DNA from: Candidatus Paceibacter sp.
Lineage (GTDB): Bacteria; Patescibacteriota; Minisyncoccia; Phycocordibacterales; GCA-2747955
DNA length: 44,309 nucleotides
Direction of reading: 5' to 3'
Assembly (NCBI GenBank): GCA_014237915.1
Contig: JABACC010000005.1
Coordinates: 1-44,309 of the forward strand
The position numbers and the translations under genes were made by a program. Below are positions 7,503 through 15,122 of the stretch, piece after piece. Numbering within the stretch: position 1 is the first letter of the stretch; each line of letters opens with the position of its first letter. Below the pieces are notes generated by a model. It did not search any database and was not told where the DNA came from. It saw nothing but the letters and a program-made list of their open reading frames with translations.

Positions 7503-8357
7503 TTATTCCAAAAATCTATCATCACAAACTTCACCCGCAAGACAATAAACAATTTTATTTCCGTTTAAAGTATTTATGTACGCAAAATTATTTACAAAAA
7601 GTTTCGATTTTTTATTAACTTCAAAAACCTCGTTTAGCAAAAGTTTAGAGAAATTTTCTTCAAAAACTTTTAAATCTTCATCTCCATCGATAATAATTTT
7701 TTCTCCTCCCGGAGTTTCAAAAACAATATCTTCATATTTATCAAAATAAATTTTATTAATTTTTATATTTTTAGATTCAAAAAAATTATTTAAAAAGTCT
7801 ATTTTTTCAAAAATTTCTTTTTCCAAAACCCCTAAACTAAAATCCTCTAAATAAATTTTCACCAAAGATCTGTCCTCTTCTCTGACTTTTGTCCACCTGT
7901 AAGTTCCGTCTTCAAAAACAAAATTAACATTTTCAGGCAAAATTTTTTCATCTTTTTTAATTTGTTTTAATAAAACATATTTTCTCTCTTTTAACAAAAC
8001 TTCTACACTTAATTTTTCTCCGCTGTTTTTTGAAAAAGAAAGATTTTTAACTATTTTAATATTTTCAAAAACTTCTTTTTTAATTTCTTTAGAAGGTAAA
8101 TACAAAAAATTGTTTTTAGAAAAAATTAAAAAATACTTTTCTGATAAATTTTCTTCCACAATTTCATAAACTTCTTCTTTTAAAGAATTTTCTTCTGAGA
8201 TAATTTCTATTTCTTTTATTTTAAAATAATCAAAATTTAGAAAAAAAGAAAAAATAAATAAAACAAGTAAAAACGGTAAAACAAAAAAAAGCAAAAATCT
8301 AAAATTTTTTTTACGAATTCTTTTTTTACTTTTTCCTTTTTTAGGCCTGTAAAGCAT
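7503..8357 (-). CDS. FtsQ/DivIB-like POTRA protein
   Basis: 284 residues with a basic N-terminus (RPKKGKSKKRIRKKNFR), one membrane segment (about 22-42) and a following POTRA-like region (FKIKEIEIISEE ... IVKNLSFSK ... LSVEVLLKERKYV ... FVFEDGTYRW). This matches the FtsQ/DivIB layout of a single-pass division protein with an extracytoplasmic POTRA and beta domain. Sequence similarity is low, so the name rests on architecture. An extended -10 TGTTAAAAT lies 18 nt before the ATG. Dus follows. Confidence 0.65.
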   Translation of the reverse strand: MLYRPKKGKSKKRIRKKNFRFLLFFVLPFLLVLFIFSFFLNFDYFKIKEIEIISEENSLKEEVYEIVEENLSEKYFLIFSKNNFLYLPSKEIKKEVFENIKIVKNLSFSKNSGEKLSVEVLLKERKYVLLKQIKKDEKILPENVNFVFEDGTYRWTKVREEDRSLVKIYLEDFSLGVLEKEIFEKIDFLNNFFESKNIKINKIYFDKYEDIVFETPGGEKIIIDGDEDLKVFEENFSKLLLNEVFEVNKKSKLFVNNFAYINTLNGNKIVYCLAGEVCDDRFLE

Positions 8358-8418
8358 AGTTAAGTAGAAAATATTTTAACATTTTTTCTTTTAGAAAATC
8401 TTAAAAATAAAAACTTTT

Positions 8419-8427
8419 TGCTAAAAT
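8419..8427 (+). promoter_or_regulatory. extended -10 of miaA, leaderless spacing
   Basis: TGCTAAAAT; hexamer ends 6 nt before the miaA ATG. Confidence 0.65.
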
Positions 8428-8433
8428 AAATAA

Positions 8434-9354
8434 ATGAAAAAAAAAGAAAAAATTATTTGTATTTTGGGGCCCACAGCTTCAGGAAAAACTTCTTTGTCAA
8501 TTTCGTTGGCAAAAAAATTTAACGGCGAAATTATTTCGGTTGATTCAAGGCAGGTTTTTTCTGGAATTGAAATTTTTTCGGGCGCAGCCGAAGGCTGCGC
8601 CCAAAAAAATATCCCTCATCATTTAATATCTTTTCGCTCTCCTAAAAATCCATTCACTACATCTCTATTTGAAAAAAAAGCTAAAAAAATAATTTCAGAA
8701 ATTTCAAAAAAAGGAAAAGTTCCCATTTTAGCTGGCGGATCTTCTTTTTATTTTGAATCTATTTTTTGGCAAAATTTTTTGCCAAATGTGAAGCCAGACG
8801 AAAAATTAAGAAAAAATCTTTCAGAAAAAAGCCTTGGGGAGCTTGGAGAAATTTTAAAAAAACTAGATGAAAATTTTTATCAGAAAATAGATTTAAAAAA
8901 TAAAGTAAGAATTATAAGAGCTATAGAAATTTCCAAAAAAATTGGTTCGGTTCCAGAAATCAAAAAACTTTCAAATTCAAAATATGATTTTTTTGTTGTA
9001 AATATAGATTTAGAAAAAAATGTTTTAGAAAAAAAAATTGAGAAAGGTTTTAAAAAAAGGTTTAAGGCTGGGTTTTTGAAAGAGGCGGAAATTTTGCGAA
9101 GCAAAATTTCCGCCAAAAGATTTTTTCAATTAGGCCTTTCTTATAAAAATATCTTTAAGCTTTGGGAAGAAGAAATTTCAGAAAAAGAATTTGTAAATCT
9201 TGCAGTTAAAGAAGAGCAAAAATATTCAAAAAGACAAAAAACCTATTTAAAAAAACTGAAAAAAGAGTTGAAAGAAAATAAAATTAAAGTTTTTAATTTT
9301 CCAGAAAATAATTTACAAGAAATTAAAAAAGAAATTAGAAAATTTATTAAATAA
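8434..9354 (+). CDS. miaA: tRNA dimethylallyltransferase MiaA
   Basis: 306 residues, normal length. MiaA adds an isopentenyl group to A37 of tRNAs reading UNN codons. Seen: P-loop GPTASGKT (about 11-18), EIISVDSRQVF, IPHHL, PILAGGSSFYFESI, and the C-terminal QLGLSYKNIF and KRQKTYLKK. Two palindromes are translated within it: residues about 49-57 replace part of the loop before IPHHL, and residues about 217-227 lie in a linker before QLGLSYK. Both keep the frame. It stands alone, read leftward neighbours being divergent. Confidence 0.95.
   Translation: MKKKEKIICILGPTASGKTSLSISLAKKFNGEIISVDSRQVFSGIEIFSGAAEGCAQKNIPHHLISFRSPKNPFTTSLFEKKAKKIISEISKKGKVPILAGGSSFYFESIFWQNFLPNVKPDEKLRKNLSEKSLGELGEILKKLDENFYQKIDLKNKVRIIRAIEISKKIGSVPEIKKLSNSKYDFFVVNIDLEKNVLEKKIEKGFKKRFKAGFLKEAEILRSKISAKRFFQLGLSYKNIFKLWEEEISEKEFVNLAVKEEQKYSKRQKTYLKKLKKELKENKIKVFNFPENNLQEIKKEIRKFIK
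8580..8602. repeat. GNA-loop palindrome inside miaA (first)
   Basis: Perfect 10-bp GC-rich arms (8580-8589, 8593-8602), loop GAA, flanked by T6 and A7 that extend the stem past one mismatch. It encodes SGAAEGCAQK. In RNA it would resemble a terminator hairpin inside an open reading frame, although the following run is A, not U. Confidence 0.9.
9084..9114. repeat. GNA-loop palindrome inside miaA (second)
   Basis: Perfect 14-bp arms (9084-9097, 9101-9114), loop GAA, core GGCGGAAATTTTGC, encoding AEILRSKISAK. Confidence 0.9.
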
Positions 9355-9424
9355 AATAAATTTAAGCTTTGAATACTTAAATGTTAAAATAGACACATTA
9401 ACAATAAAAATTAAAAACATAATT

Positions 9425-10264
9425 ATGAATACATTACTTATATTTTTCTTAATAACATTAGTCGGATTTGTTTGGACTTTTTGGACAATAGTCGCATATC
9501 TTAAAACAGTTCCAAAAGGCACAGTACCAAAAAGTGTTAAGCCTCTTTTTTCAAAGCTTGCATTAGGGGTGATTATTTCTTTAATCTCTCTATGCTACGG
9601 AATTACTCAGGTTGGCCTAGACGGATTTTGGACTTTTATCCCATACTTTTTAATAGTTTTTCCAGTTCTTTTTGGCTCTTTAATTATGTGGTTTTTAACA
9701 CAGAGAAAAACTCCACTAGGAAACATCGCTATTCAAGTTGGTGATCCCATTATTCCTTTTACTGCCTTAGATTCTGAAGGAGGAAATTTTTCAAGTGAAG
9801 AATTTTCTGGAAGAAGAATTTTATTAAAATTTTTTAGAGGAGAATGGTGTCCTTACTGTGCTGCTGAATTAATGGAGTTTGAAAAAATGTCTGATCAGTT
9901 AAAAAACCACAACATTACTATTTACGCATTAAGTAAAGATACTCCCGAAAGAGCAAAATTTCAAAAACAAAGAGATGGAATAAATTTTTCTTTACTTTCT
10001 GATAAAAATTTAGATGTTATAAAAGCTTACGGAGTTGAACACCATAAAGCTCTAGGGCAAACAAAAGGAGCTTCAAAACCAATTTTAGGTGGGCTAAGAT
10101 TAAATATTTTTGGTCAATTAAAATTTGAATCAATGGCAATTCCAACATCTGTTTTAATTGATGAAAACGGAATTGTTAAATGGATTGACCAAGCAGACGA
10201 CATTAGAATCAGAAGTAACAACGAAAGAATTATGTCGGCCGTAAAAGACGCTTTTGGAAATTAA
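9425..10264 (+). CDS. membrane-anchored AhpC/TSA-type redoxin
   Basis: 279 residues. The N-terminal 95 hold three membrane segments (about 3-23, 40-60, 68-92); the rest is a redoxin fold with the active site GEWCPYCAAEL, then YALSKDTPERAKFQKQ, LLSDKNLDVIKAYGV and PTSVLIDENGIVKW. The family (AhpC/TSA) reduces peroxides using thioredoxin-type thiols; a CPYC pair is more thioredoxin-like. Fusion to a membrane anchor suggests it works at the membrane. Extended -10 TGTTAAAAT lies about 40 nt upstream. A SpoU methyltransferase follows by 27 nt. Confidence 0.85.
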   Translation: MNTLLIFFLITLVGFVWTFWTIVAYLKTVPKGTVPKSVKPLFSKLALGVIISLISLCYGITQVGLDGFWTFIPYFLIVFPVLFGSLIMWFLTQRKTPLGNIAIQVGDPIIPFTALDSEGGNFSSEEFSGRRILLKFFRGEWCPYCAAELMEFEKMSDQLKNHNITIYALSKDTPERAKFQKQRDGINFSLLSDKNLDVIKAYGVEHHKALGQTKGASKPILGGLRLNIFGQLKFESMAIPTSVLIDENGIVKWIDQADDIRIRSNNERIMSAVKDAFGN

Positions 10265-10291
10265 TCTCAGATTCTAAAGAAAAATAAAAAA

Positions 10292-10756
10292 ATGAATTAT
10301 CTTGTTTTGCACAACATTAGATCTTTAATGAATGTTGGGGCGATTTTTAGAACTGCTGATGGAGCTGGGGTTGATAAAATTATTTTATCTGGTTATACTC
10401 CGGGGCCTTACAACAAATTTGGAGGAGATAATGGAAAAATTGAAAAAACTTCGCTCGGCGCTCATAAATTTGTAAAATCAGAAAGGACTAAAAATTTAAC
10501 AAAAACTCTGGAAGATTTAAAAAAAGAAAAATTTTATATTATTGGAATTGAACAAGGAAAAAATTCAAAAGATTATAAAAAAATAAAAGCTAAAAATAAA
10601 AATGTTTTTATTTTGGGAAATGAAGTGCGAGGGATTTCAAAATCTTTGCAAGAAAAATGTGATGTTTTAGCAGAAATTCCAATGGCCGGAAAAAAAGAAT
10701 CTTTAAATGTTTCAGTTTCTGCCGGAATTGCAATTTTTAGAATTTTGAATTTATAA
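10292..10756 (+). CDS. SpoU/TrmH-family RNA 2'-O-methyltransferase
   Basis: 154 residues with all three SPOUT motifs: NVGAIFRTADGAGV (motif 1), FILGNEVRGIS (motif 2) and IPMAGKKESLNVSVSAGIA (motif 3), which form the trefoil knot that binds S-adenosylmethionine. The protein is the minimal catalytic domain without an RNA-binding extension, like TrmL. The tRNA or rRNA target cannot be told. Probably cotranscribed with the redoxin gene; ended by a palindrome terminator. Confidence 0.92.
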   Translation: MNYLVLHNIRSLMNVGAIFRTADGAGVDKIILSGYTPGPYNKFGGDNGKIEKTSLGAHKFVKSERTKNLTKTLEDLKKEKFYIIGIEQGKNSKDYKKIKAKNKNVFILGNEVRGISKSLQEKCDVLAEIPMAGKKESLNVSVSAGIAIFRILNL

Positions 10757-10761
10757 GCCGA

Positions 10762-10796
10762 AAAGGTGAAAAATTGCTCCGCAATTTTTCACCTTT
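10762..10796 (+). terminator. GNA-loop palindrome (TCC) after SpoU gene
   Basis: Perfect 16-bp arms (10762-10777, 10781-10796), loop TCC, core AAAGGTGAAAAATTGC, 5 nt after the stop codon. Confidence 0.85.
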
Positions 10797-10862
10797 CCTA
10801 ACTCCCTCAAAAAAAGTTGTGTTAAAATAATTTAAATATTAAAAATTAAGAGTATTAAAAAT

Positions 10863-11213
10863 ATGAAATTAGAGGAATTTATAAACAAAATAGAGGATAA
10901 AGAAATTGAATTTGCTATCGATGAGACAAAGGCTGGATGGATGGTAGACCAAGGCATGCTGGGTAAAAGTGAATATTATGCTTTACATTTTTGGAGTATG
11001 ATATCTTTTGTTCTACACCTACTAGCTCCTATATCTTTATTTTGGCTGCACTGGATTTGGGCAATTGTTATATTTATATTAGCCAGAATGTTGTGGAAAG
11101 CAACCAAACAAAGCAACAAAGATTTTGTATTAGAAAAAATTATACGAAATGAAGAATTTTTTAACCTTTGTATAAAAAACGAAGTTTTAATTGTTAGAGA
11201 TAAAGTAACCTAA
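10863..11213 (+). CDS. small two-pass membrane protein, unknown
   Basis: 116 residues. An acidic soluble N-terminus (1-38) is followed by two close hydrophobic segments (about 41-60 and 62-80), then a basic linker and a short soluble tail. No family recognised. TGTTAAAAT lies about 35 nt before the ATG. It converges with the hydrolase gene, the two stops being 8 nt apart. Confidence 0.65.
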   Translation: MKLEEFINKIEDKEIEFAIDETKAGWMVDQGMLGKSEYYALHFWSMISFVLHLLAPISLFWLHWIWAIVIFILARMLWKATKQSNKDFVLEKIIRNEEFFNLCIKNEVLIVRDKVT

Positions 11214-11221
11214 AAATTAAG

Positions 11222-11857
11222 TTAAAACATTTTTATTAAATGTTTTTTAATTTCTTCAAAATTATTTTTTTTTGAAAAGAAATGATTGGCTTCTTTTATT
11301 TCAATTAAATTTAGGTCTGCGTAAGTTTTTTGAAACTCATTTTCCAAATAACTTCTAACTTCTTCAATATGAGAAGAAAATATTAAAATATTTTCTTTAA
11401 TAAAATCTTCATAATTATTTTCTTCTGAAGAATACTCTAAATAAAATTGTTTTGAAATTTCTTTTAAATTATCTTTCCCTCCCCAAAAAATATAATATTT
11501 ATTATTTTTTACTAAAAAAACCTCATCATGTAAATTTTTTGGAATTGGTAAAACAGATGGATCAAATAAAATTAATTTATTTTTTAATTTAAGTTCAATA
11601 AATAGTTGAGACAAAATCGCTCCTGCCATACTGTGCCCTATAAAAATAACTTCATCTAAATTAATTTTTTTAAGAAAAATTTTTAATTTTTCTTTAGTTT
11701 CTTTAATAGAAAAATCTTTTGTGTTTTTCTCGTCAGAATATTGAAAAAAAATAAAATCAATATTATTTTTATTATAAAAATTTTTTAAGTTTTTATAAAA
11801 TTTTTCTTCCTCTATGCTAAAAAGTCCTGGTAAAAAAATAATTTTTTTAAATTTCAT
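11222..11857 (-). CDS. alpha/beta hydrolase (RBBP9/YdeN-like)
   Basis: 211 residues. The nucleophile elbow GHSMAG (Ser about 76) follows a beta strand VIFIGHS; LILFDPSVLPIP carries a likely acid region, and NHFF near the C-terminus gives the catalytic His. Length and order fit small serine hydrolases such as RBBP9/YdeN; substrate unknown. It opens with FLPGLFSIEEEKFYKNL. Divergent from aspS, with a palindrome between. Confidence 0.8.
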   Translation of the reverse strand: MKFKKIIFLPGLFSIEEEKFYKNLKNFYNKNNIDFIFFQYSDEKNTKDFSIKETKEKLKIFLKKINLDEVIFIGHSMAGAILSQLFIELKLKNKLILFDPSVLPIPKNLHDEVFLVKNNKYYIFWGGKDNLKEISKQFYLEYSSEENNYEDFIKENILIFSSHIEEVRSYLENEFQKTYADLNLIEIKEANHFFSKKNNFEEIKKHLIKMF

Positions 11858-11943
11858 TAGTATAAAAAAGGTTTTTTTGTGGAAAACCTAAAAAAAACCA
11901 TTGTTAAGATTAAGTTTGATTATACATGAAACTCACCATTTTT

Positions 11944-11970
11944 AAAGCGTGCGCCGAAGGCGCACGCTTT
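11944..11970. repeat. GNA-loop palindrome (GAA) between divergent genes
   Basis: Perfect 12-bp arms (11944-11955, 11959-11970), loop GAA, core GCGTGCGCC, with AT tails that extend the stem past a bulge. It lies upstream of both the hydrolase and the aspS leader, where no terminator is expected. It occupies part of the 11858-12221 gap; the rest is the aspS T-box leader. Confidence 0.85.
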
Positions 11971-12007
11971 TAAAAATATTAAAAATATTTTTTTTTCCTC
12001 TTTTTTT

Positions 12008-12016
12008 TGTTAAAAT
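12008..12016 (+). promoter_or_regulatory. extended -10 of the aspS leader
   Basis: TGTTAAAAT, placing the start of the T-box transcript at about 12023. Confidence 0.6.
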
Positions 12017-12022
12017 TTAAAC

Positions 12023-12206
12023 AATAAGCGCTTTTTAATAAATTTTATAAATATTGGAAGATAATAATTTCAAAAAAAAATTTACAAAATTTTCAAAAAA
12101 GAATAAGGGTGGCACCGCGGGTTATCTAATGAAAAAATATTTTTCAATTTTTAAAAACTCGTCCCTACAAATTATTAAAATTTTGTAGAGGCGAGTTTTT
12201 TGTCTC
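12023..12206 (+). promoter_or_regulatory. compact T-box riboswitch of aspS
   Basis: 12105-12120 is AAGGGTGGCACCGCGG, a full match to the T-box consensus AGGGTGGNACCGCG. The N base in TGGC is C, which pairs with discriminator G, as in tRNA-Asp and tRNA-Asn. The terminator follows: arms 12153-12171 and 12182-12200 (ACTCGTCCCTACAAA with one mismatch and one wobble) then T6. Stem I is very short: arms 12040-12052 and 12080-12092 (13 bp, one mismatch) enclose a hairpin loop reading GATAATAAT, with GAU (Asp) at 12060-12062 as candidate specifier. Known T-boxes mostly have 75-110 nt stem I. Confidence 0.85.
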
Positions 12207-12221
12207 TTAATTAAAAAAAAT

Positions 12222-13547
12222 ATGGAAAGAACAATGATAAAAAATTTGTCTGAAAAAATCGGACAAGAAGTAAAAATAAAATCTTGGATAGATGTTGCCA
12301 GAAATCAAGGGAAAGTAGCTTTTTTTGATTTTCGTGACAATTCAGGAAAAGTGCAAGGTGTTGTTTTTGGAAAACCAGAAATCGAAGAAACTGCCAAAAA
12401 AATTAGAAGTGAATGGGTGGTGGAAATTTTAGCAATTGTAAACCAACGTCCAGAAAAAGCGGTAAAAGAAGAAGTTTTGAATGGAAATATTGAGCTTGAA
12501 ATTAAAGACATAAAAATTTTATCTGAAGCTGAAATTCCTTTTGATTTAAACGAGGAATTAAATTTAGATGTTTTTTTAGATAATCAGCCTTATTCTTTAA
12601 GATCAGAAAAACCTAAATCTGTTTTTAAAATTCAAGCAGAAATTGTAAAATCTTTCAGAAAAACTTTAAACTCTTTAGATTTTACAGAATTTCAAGCGCC
12701 GAAAATTGTTGGCGGAGATGCAGAAGGTGGAGCTGAAGTTTATAAAATTGATTATTTTGGGTCTGAGGCAGGGCTTGCCACTTCCCCACAACTTTACAAA
12801 CAAATAATGGTAGGAATTTTTGAAAGATCTTTTTGTGTAGGAAATGTTTTCAGAGCTGAAAAACATTCAACCTCAAGACATTTAAACGAATATACTTCGA
12901 TGGATTTTGAAATGGGTTTTATTGAAGATCACAATGATGTAATGAATGTTTTTACAAAAGTTATGCAAGGAATAAAAAATGATTTAGAAGAAAATTGTAA
13001 AGAAGAATTAAAAATTTTAGAAACAGAAAAACTAGAAATTCCAGATAAAATTCCAACTTATACTCTTTTGGAAGCTCAGGAAATTTTGGAAAAAGAGCTA
13101 AATCAAGAAAATGTTATCGGTGAACCAGATTTAGAGCCAGAACATGAAAAACTTTTATCGAGCTATGTGAAAGAAAAATTTAATTCTGATTTATTGTATG
13201 TTACTCATTATCCAGTTTCGAAAAGACCTTTTTATGCGATGGAGGATTCAGAAAACAGAGGTTTTACAAAATCCTTTGATGCAATTTTTAAAGGGGTGGA
13301 AATTGTTTCTGGAGGCCAAAGAAGGCACAATTATGAAAATTTACTAGAAGGATTAAAAACGAAAAACTTAAAACCAGAAGATTTTGAATTTTATCTTCAA
13401 GCTTTTAAAACTGGTCTTCCTCCTCACGGTGGAATTGGTTTTGGACTTGAAAGAGTTACTCAAAAAATTGTTGGACTTGATAACGTTAAAAAAGCTACTT
13501 TGTTTCCAAGAGAAATAAATAGAATTGATAGACTGATAAATAAATAA
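12222..13547 (+). CDS. aspS: aspartyl-tRNA synthetase, archaeal type
   Basis: 441 residues, class IIb. The N-terminal OB fold (VKIKSWIDVARNQGKVAFFDFRDNSG) binds the anticodon; the catalytic core shows motif 2 FRAEKHSTSRHLNEYTSMDFEM and motif 3 GIGFGLERVTQ, plus SPQLYKQIM and KSFDAIFKGVEIVSGGQR. At 441 residues with no GAD insertion domain it is the short archaeal/eukaryal AspRS type, often non-discriminating (charging tRNA-Asp and tRNA-Asn); an AsnRS reading is less likely. The first ATG is chosen for the ERTMI start; an ATG at 12234 is possible. Controlled by the T-box upstream. Confidence 0.9.
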   Translation: MERTMIKNLSEKIGQEVKIKSWIDVARNQGKVAFFDFRDNSGKVQGVVFGKPEIEETAKKIRSEWVVEILAIVNQRPEKAVKEEVLNGNIELEIKDIKILSEAEIPFDLNEELNLDVFLDNQPYSLRSEKPKSVFKIQAEIVKSFRKTLNSLDFTEFQAPKIVGGDAEGGAEVYKIDYFGSEAGLATSPQLYKQIMVGIFERSFCVGNVFRAEKHSTSRHLNEYTSMDFEMGFIEDHNDVMNVFTKVMQGIKNDLEENCKEELKILETEKLEIPDKIPTYTLLEAQEILEKELNQENVIGEPDLEPEHEKLLSSYVKEKFNSDLLYVTHYPVSKRPFYAMEDSENRGFTKSFDAIFKGVEIVSGGQRRHNYENLLEGLKTKNLKPEDFEFYLQAFKTGLPPHGGIGFGLERVTQKIVGLDNVKKATLFPREINRIDRLINK

Positions 13548-13573
13548 TTTATTGAAATTTTAGGAAAAATACG

Positions 13574-13635
13574 GAAAATTTAGGGCGCAAAAAAAATGAG
13601 GCTTTAGCCTCATTTTTTTTGCGCCCTAAATTTTC
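13574..13635. terminator. 29-bp convergent terminator
   Basis: Perfect 29-bp arms (13574-13602, 13607-13635) around TTTA, with an internal A8/T8 block. It lies between the converging aspS and rpmB genes and can serve both. Confidence 0.9.
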
Positions 13636-13641
13636 AAAATC

Positions 13642-13887
13642 TTATTTGATAATTTTTGCTTTTTTCAAAACAGAATAAGCTCCATTTTTTGCAATAGTTT
13701 TAATCGCTTTTGTAGAAAGTATCATCTTGTAAGTTTTTCCAGTTTCTGGAACAAAAACTTTCTTTTTTTGCAAATTAGCTTTTCTTCTTTTTTTCCCACA
13801 AGGATTATATTGGGTAGCACGAACACGGTTAGAGTATCTTCCTCCAACTTGTGAGTCTTTTCCTGTTATTTCACATTTTTTAGCCAT
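13642..13887 (-). CDS. rpmB: ribosomal protein bL28
   Basis: 81 residues. MAKKCEITGK followed by GGRYSNRVRATQ and KTYKMILSTKAIKTIAKNG is the L28 pattern; the usual length is 60-80. One Cys remains in the N-terminal CEITGK and another in NPCGKKRRK. An extended -10 TGTTAAAAT lies about 25 nt before the ATG, so this mRNA should have a short leader. It stands alone; rpmG is not adjacent. Confidence 0.92.
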   Translation of the reverse strand: MAKKCEITGKDSQVGGRYSNRVRATQYNPCGKKRRKANLQKKKVFVPETGKTYKMILSTKAIKTIAKNGAYSVLKKAKIIK

Positions 13888-13976
13888 AATAAAATAAATT
13901 TAATTGAGAGAATTTTAACAAAAAAAAAATCTTTAATCAAGCTTATTTTTAAATTTTTTAAAAAAAATTTTATTTT

Positions 13977-13985
13977 TGTTATAAT
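13977..13985 (+). promoter_or_regulatory. extended -10 of the M50 gene, leaderless spacing
   Basis: TGTTATAAT; hexamer ends 6 nt before the ATG at 13992. Confidence 0.7.
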
Positions 13986-13991
13986 GGAAAA

Positions 13992-14618
13992 ATGGATCCT
14001 ACTATTATTATTGCCATAATTTTCATATTAATTTTCTCAGCTATTATTCATGAACTAGCTCATGGCTACACAGCTTTATATTTTGGCGATCCCACAGCTG
14101 AAAATTCTGGCAGGCTAACTTTAAACCCAATTTCTCATTTAGATTTTTTTGGTTCAATAATTTTACCTATTTTATCTTCTTTGGGAGGTTTTTTGCTTGC
14201 TTTTGCAAAACCAGTCCCCTACAACCCGTTAAATTTTTCCCATCCAAAATTTTCCAGAAAAGCTCAAGAAGCGTTGGTCGCTTTTGCTGGCCCTCTTTCA
14301 AATATTTTTTTAGCAATTATTTTTTCCATAATTTTTCATATTTTAAATTTTTTAGAATTTTCAAATCCTCTAACTTTTGAAATATTAGAATATTCAATTT
14401 TAATAAATTTTATTTTAGCTATTTTTAATTTAATTCCCGTTCCTCCACTCGATGGCTCAAAAATTTTATATTATTTTCTTCCTACAAAAAATTATTTAAA
14501 ATTTAGAAATTTTTTTGAAAAAAATACAATGATATTTTTTATTATCTTAATTGCTTTTATTTTTTTCTTTCCATTTATTTATAAAGTAGCTTTTTTTCTC
14601 TTGAACATTTTAATCTGA
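13992..14618 (+). CDS. M50 site-2-protease-like metallopeptidase
   Basis: 208 residues, mostly hydrophobic with five or six membrane segments. HELAH (about 18-22) is the HExxH zinc site, and NLIPVPPLDGSKIL is the second motif (N-P-x-P-x-L-D-G) that gives the third zinc ligand. This is the minimal SREBP/FtsX-like M50 peptidase found alone in many bacteria, cleaving substrates within the membrane. It ends in TGA, evidence for the standard code. The next gene's promoter overlaps its stop. Confidence 0.92.
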   Translation: MDPTIIIAIIFILIFSAIIHELAHGYTALYFGDPTAENSGRLTLNPISHLDFFGSIILPILSSLGGFLLAFAKPVPYNPLNFSHPKFSRKAQEALVAFAGPLSNIFLAIIFSIIFHILNFLEFSNPLTFEILEYSILINFILAIFNLIPVPPLDGSKILYYFLPTKNYLKFRNFFEKNTMIFFIILIAFIFFFPFIYKVAFFLLNILI

Positions 14619-14632
14619 TATAATATCAAAAT

Positions 14633-15121
14633 ATGAAAAACCAAAATAAAAAAATTTTAATTCCAACAATAATTATAATTTTAATCATAATAGGATTAAT
14701 TTATTTTTCAAATACTGAAAAAGATGTCGTGTCTGCTCATGTAAGCCAAGAAGATTCAGAAACTGAAAATTCTCCAAAAGCAGATGAATTTTCTTTTGAA
14801 AGTATTCCTGAGGAAAATGTTTTTGAATATTCTGAGGCTTTAGATTTTTCTAAATTTGAAGGGAAAAAAATAATTATAAATTTCTCTGCAGTTTGGTGTC
14901 CTTCTTGCCAAATTTTAAAAAGAAGTATTTCAGAAAATGTAAATGTTATTCCAAACGATTTAGTAATTATCACAGCAGACTATGACAAAGAAAAAGATCT
15001 AAGAGAAAAATATGAAGTTTTCCACCAACACACTCTTGTTCAGGTTGACCAAAATGGAGAAAAAATAAATATTTTAAGAAATGTTTTTTCAATAGAAGAT
15101 TTAATCGACAGCTTAAAATAA
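14633..15121 (+). CDS. membrane-anchored thioredoxin-like protein
   Basis: 162 residues: N-terminal membrane anchor (about 9-25), an acidic linker (SQEDSETENSPKADE), then a thioredoxin fold with the active site VWCPSCQILK (CPSC) and a C-terminal VQVDQNGEKINIL strand. It faces outside and probably exchanges electrons with the CcdA-like protein encoded 1 nt downstream. TGATATAAT ends 8 nt before the ATG, so the leader is at most a base or two and the -10 overlaps the preceding stop. Confidence 0.88.
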   Translation: MKNQNKKILIPTIIIILIIIGLIYFSNTEKDVVSAHVSQEDSETENSPKADEFSFESIPEENVFEYSEALDFSKFEGKKIIINFSAVWCPSCQILKRSISENVNVIPNDLVIITADYDKEKDLREKYEVFHQHTLVQVDQNGEKINILRNVFSIEDLIDSLK

Positions 15122-15122
15122 A

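Noticed and set aside
14616..14618. Alternative genetic code with TGA as Gly (as in Gracilibacteria/SR1)
   Set aside because: TGA ends the M50 gene at the expected length, and no conserved protein needs TGA to be read.
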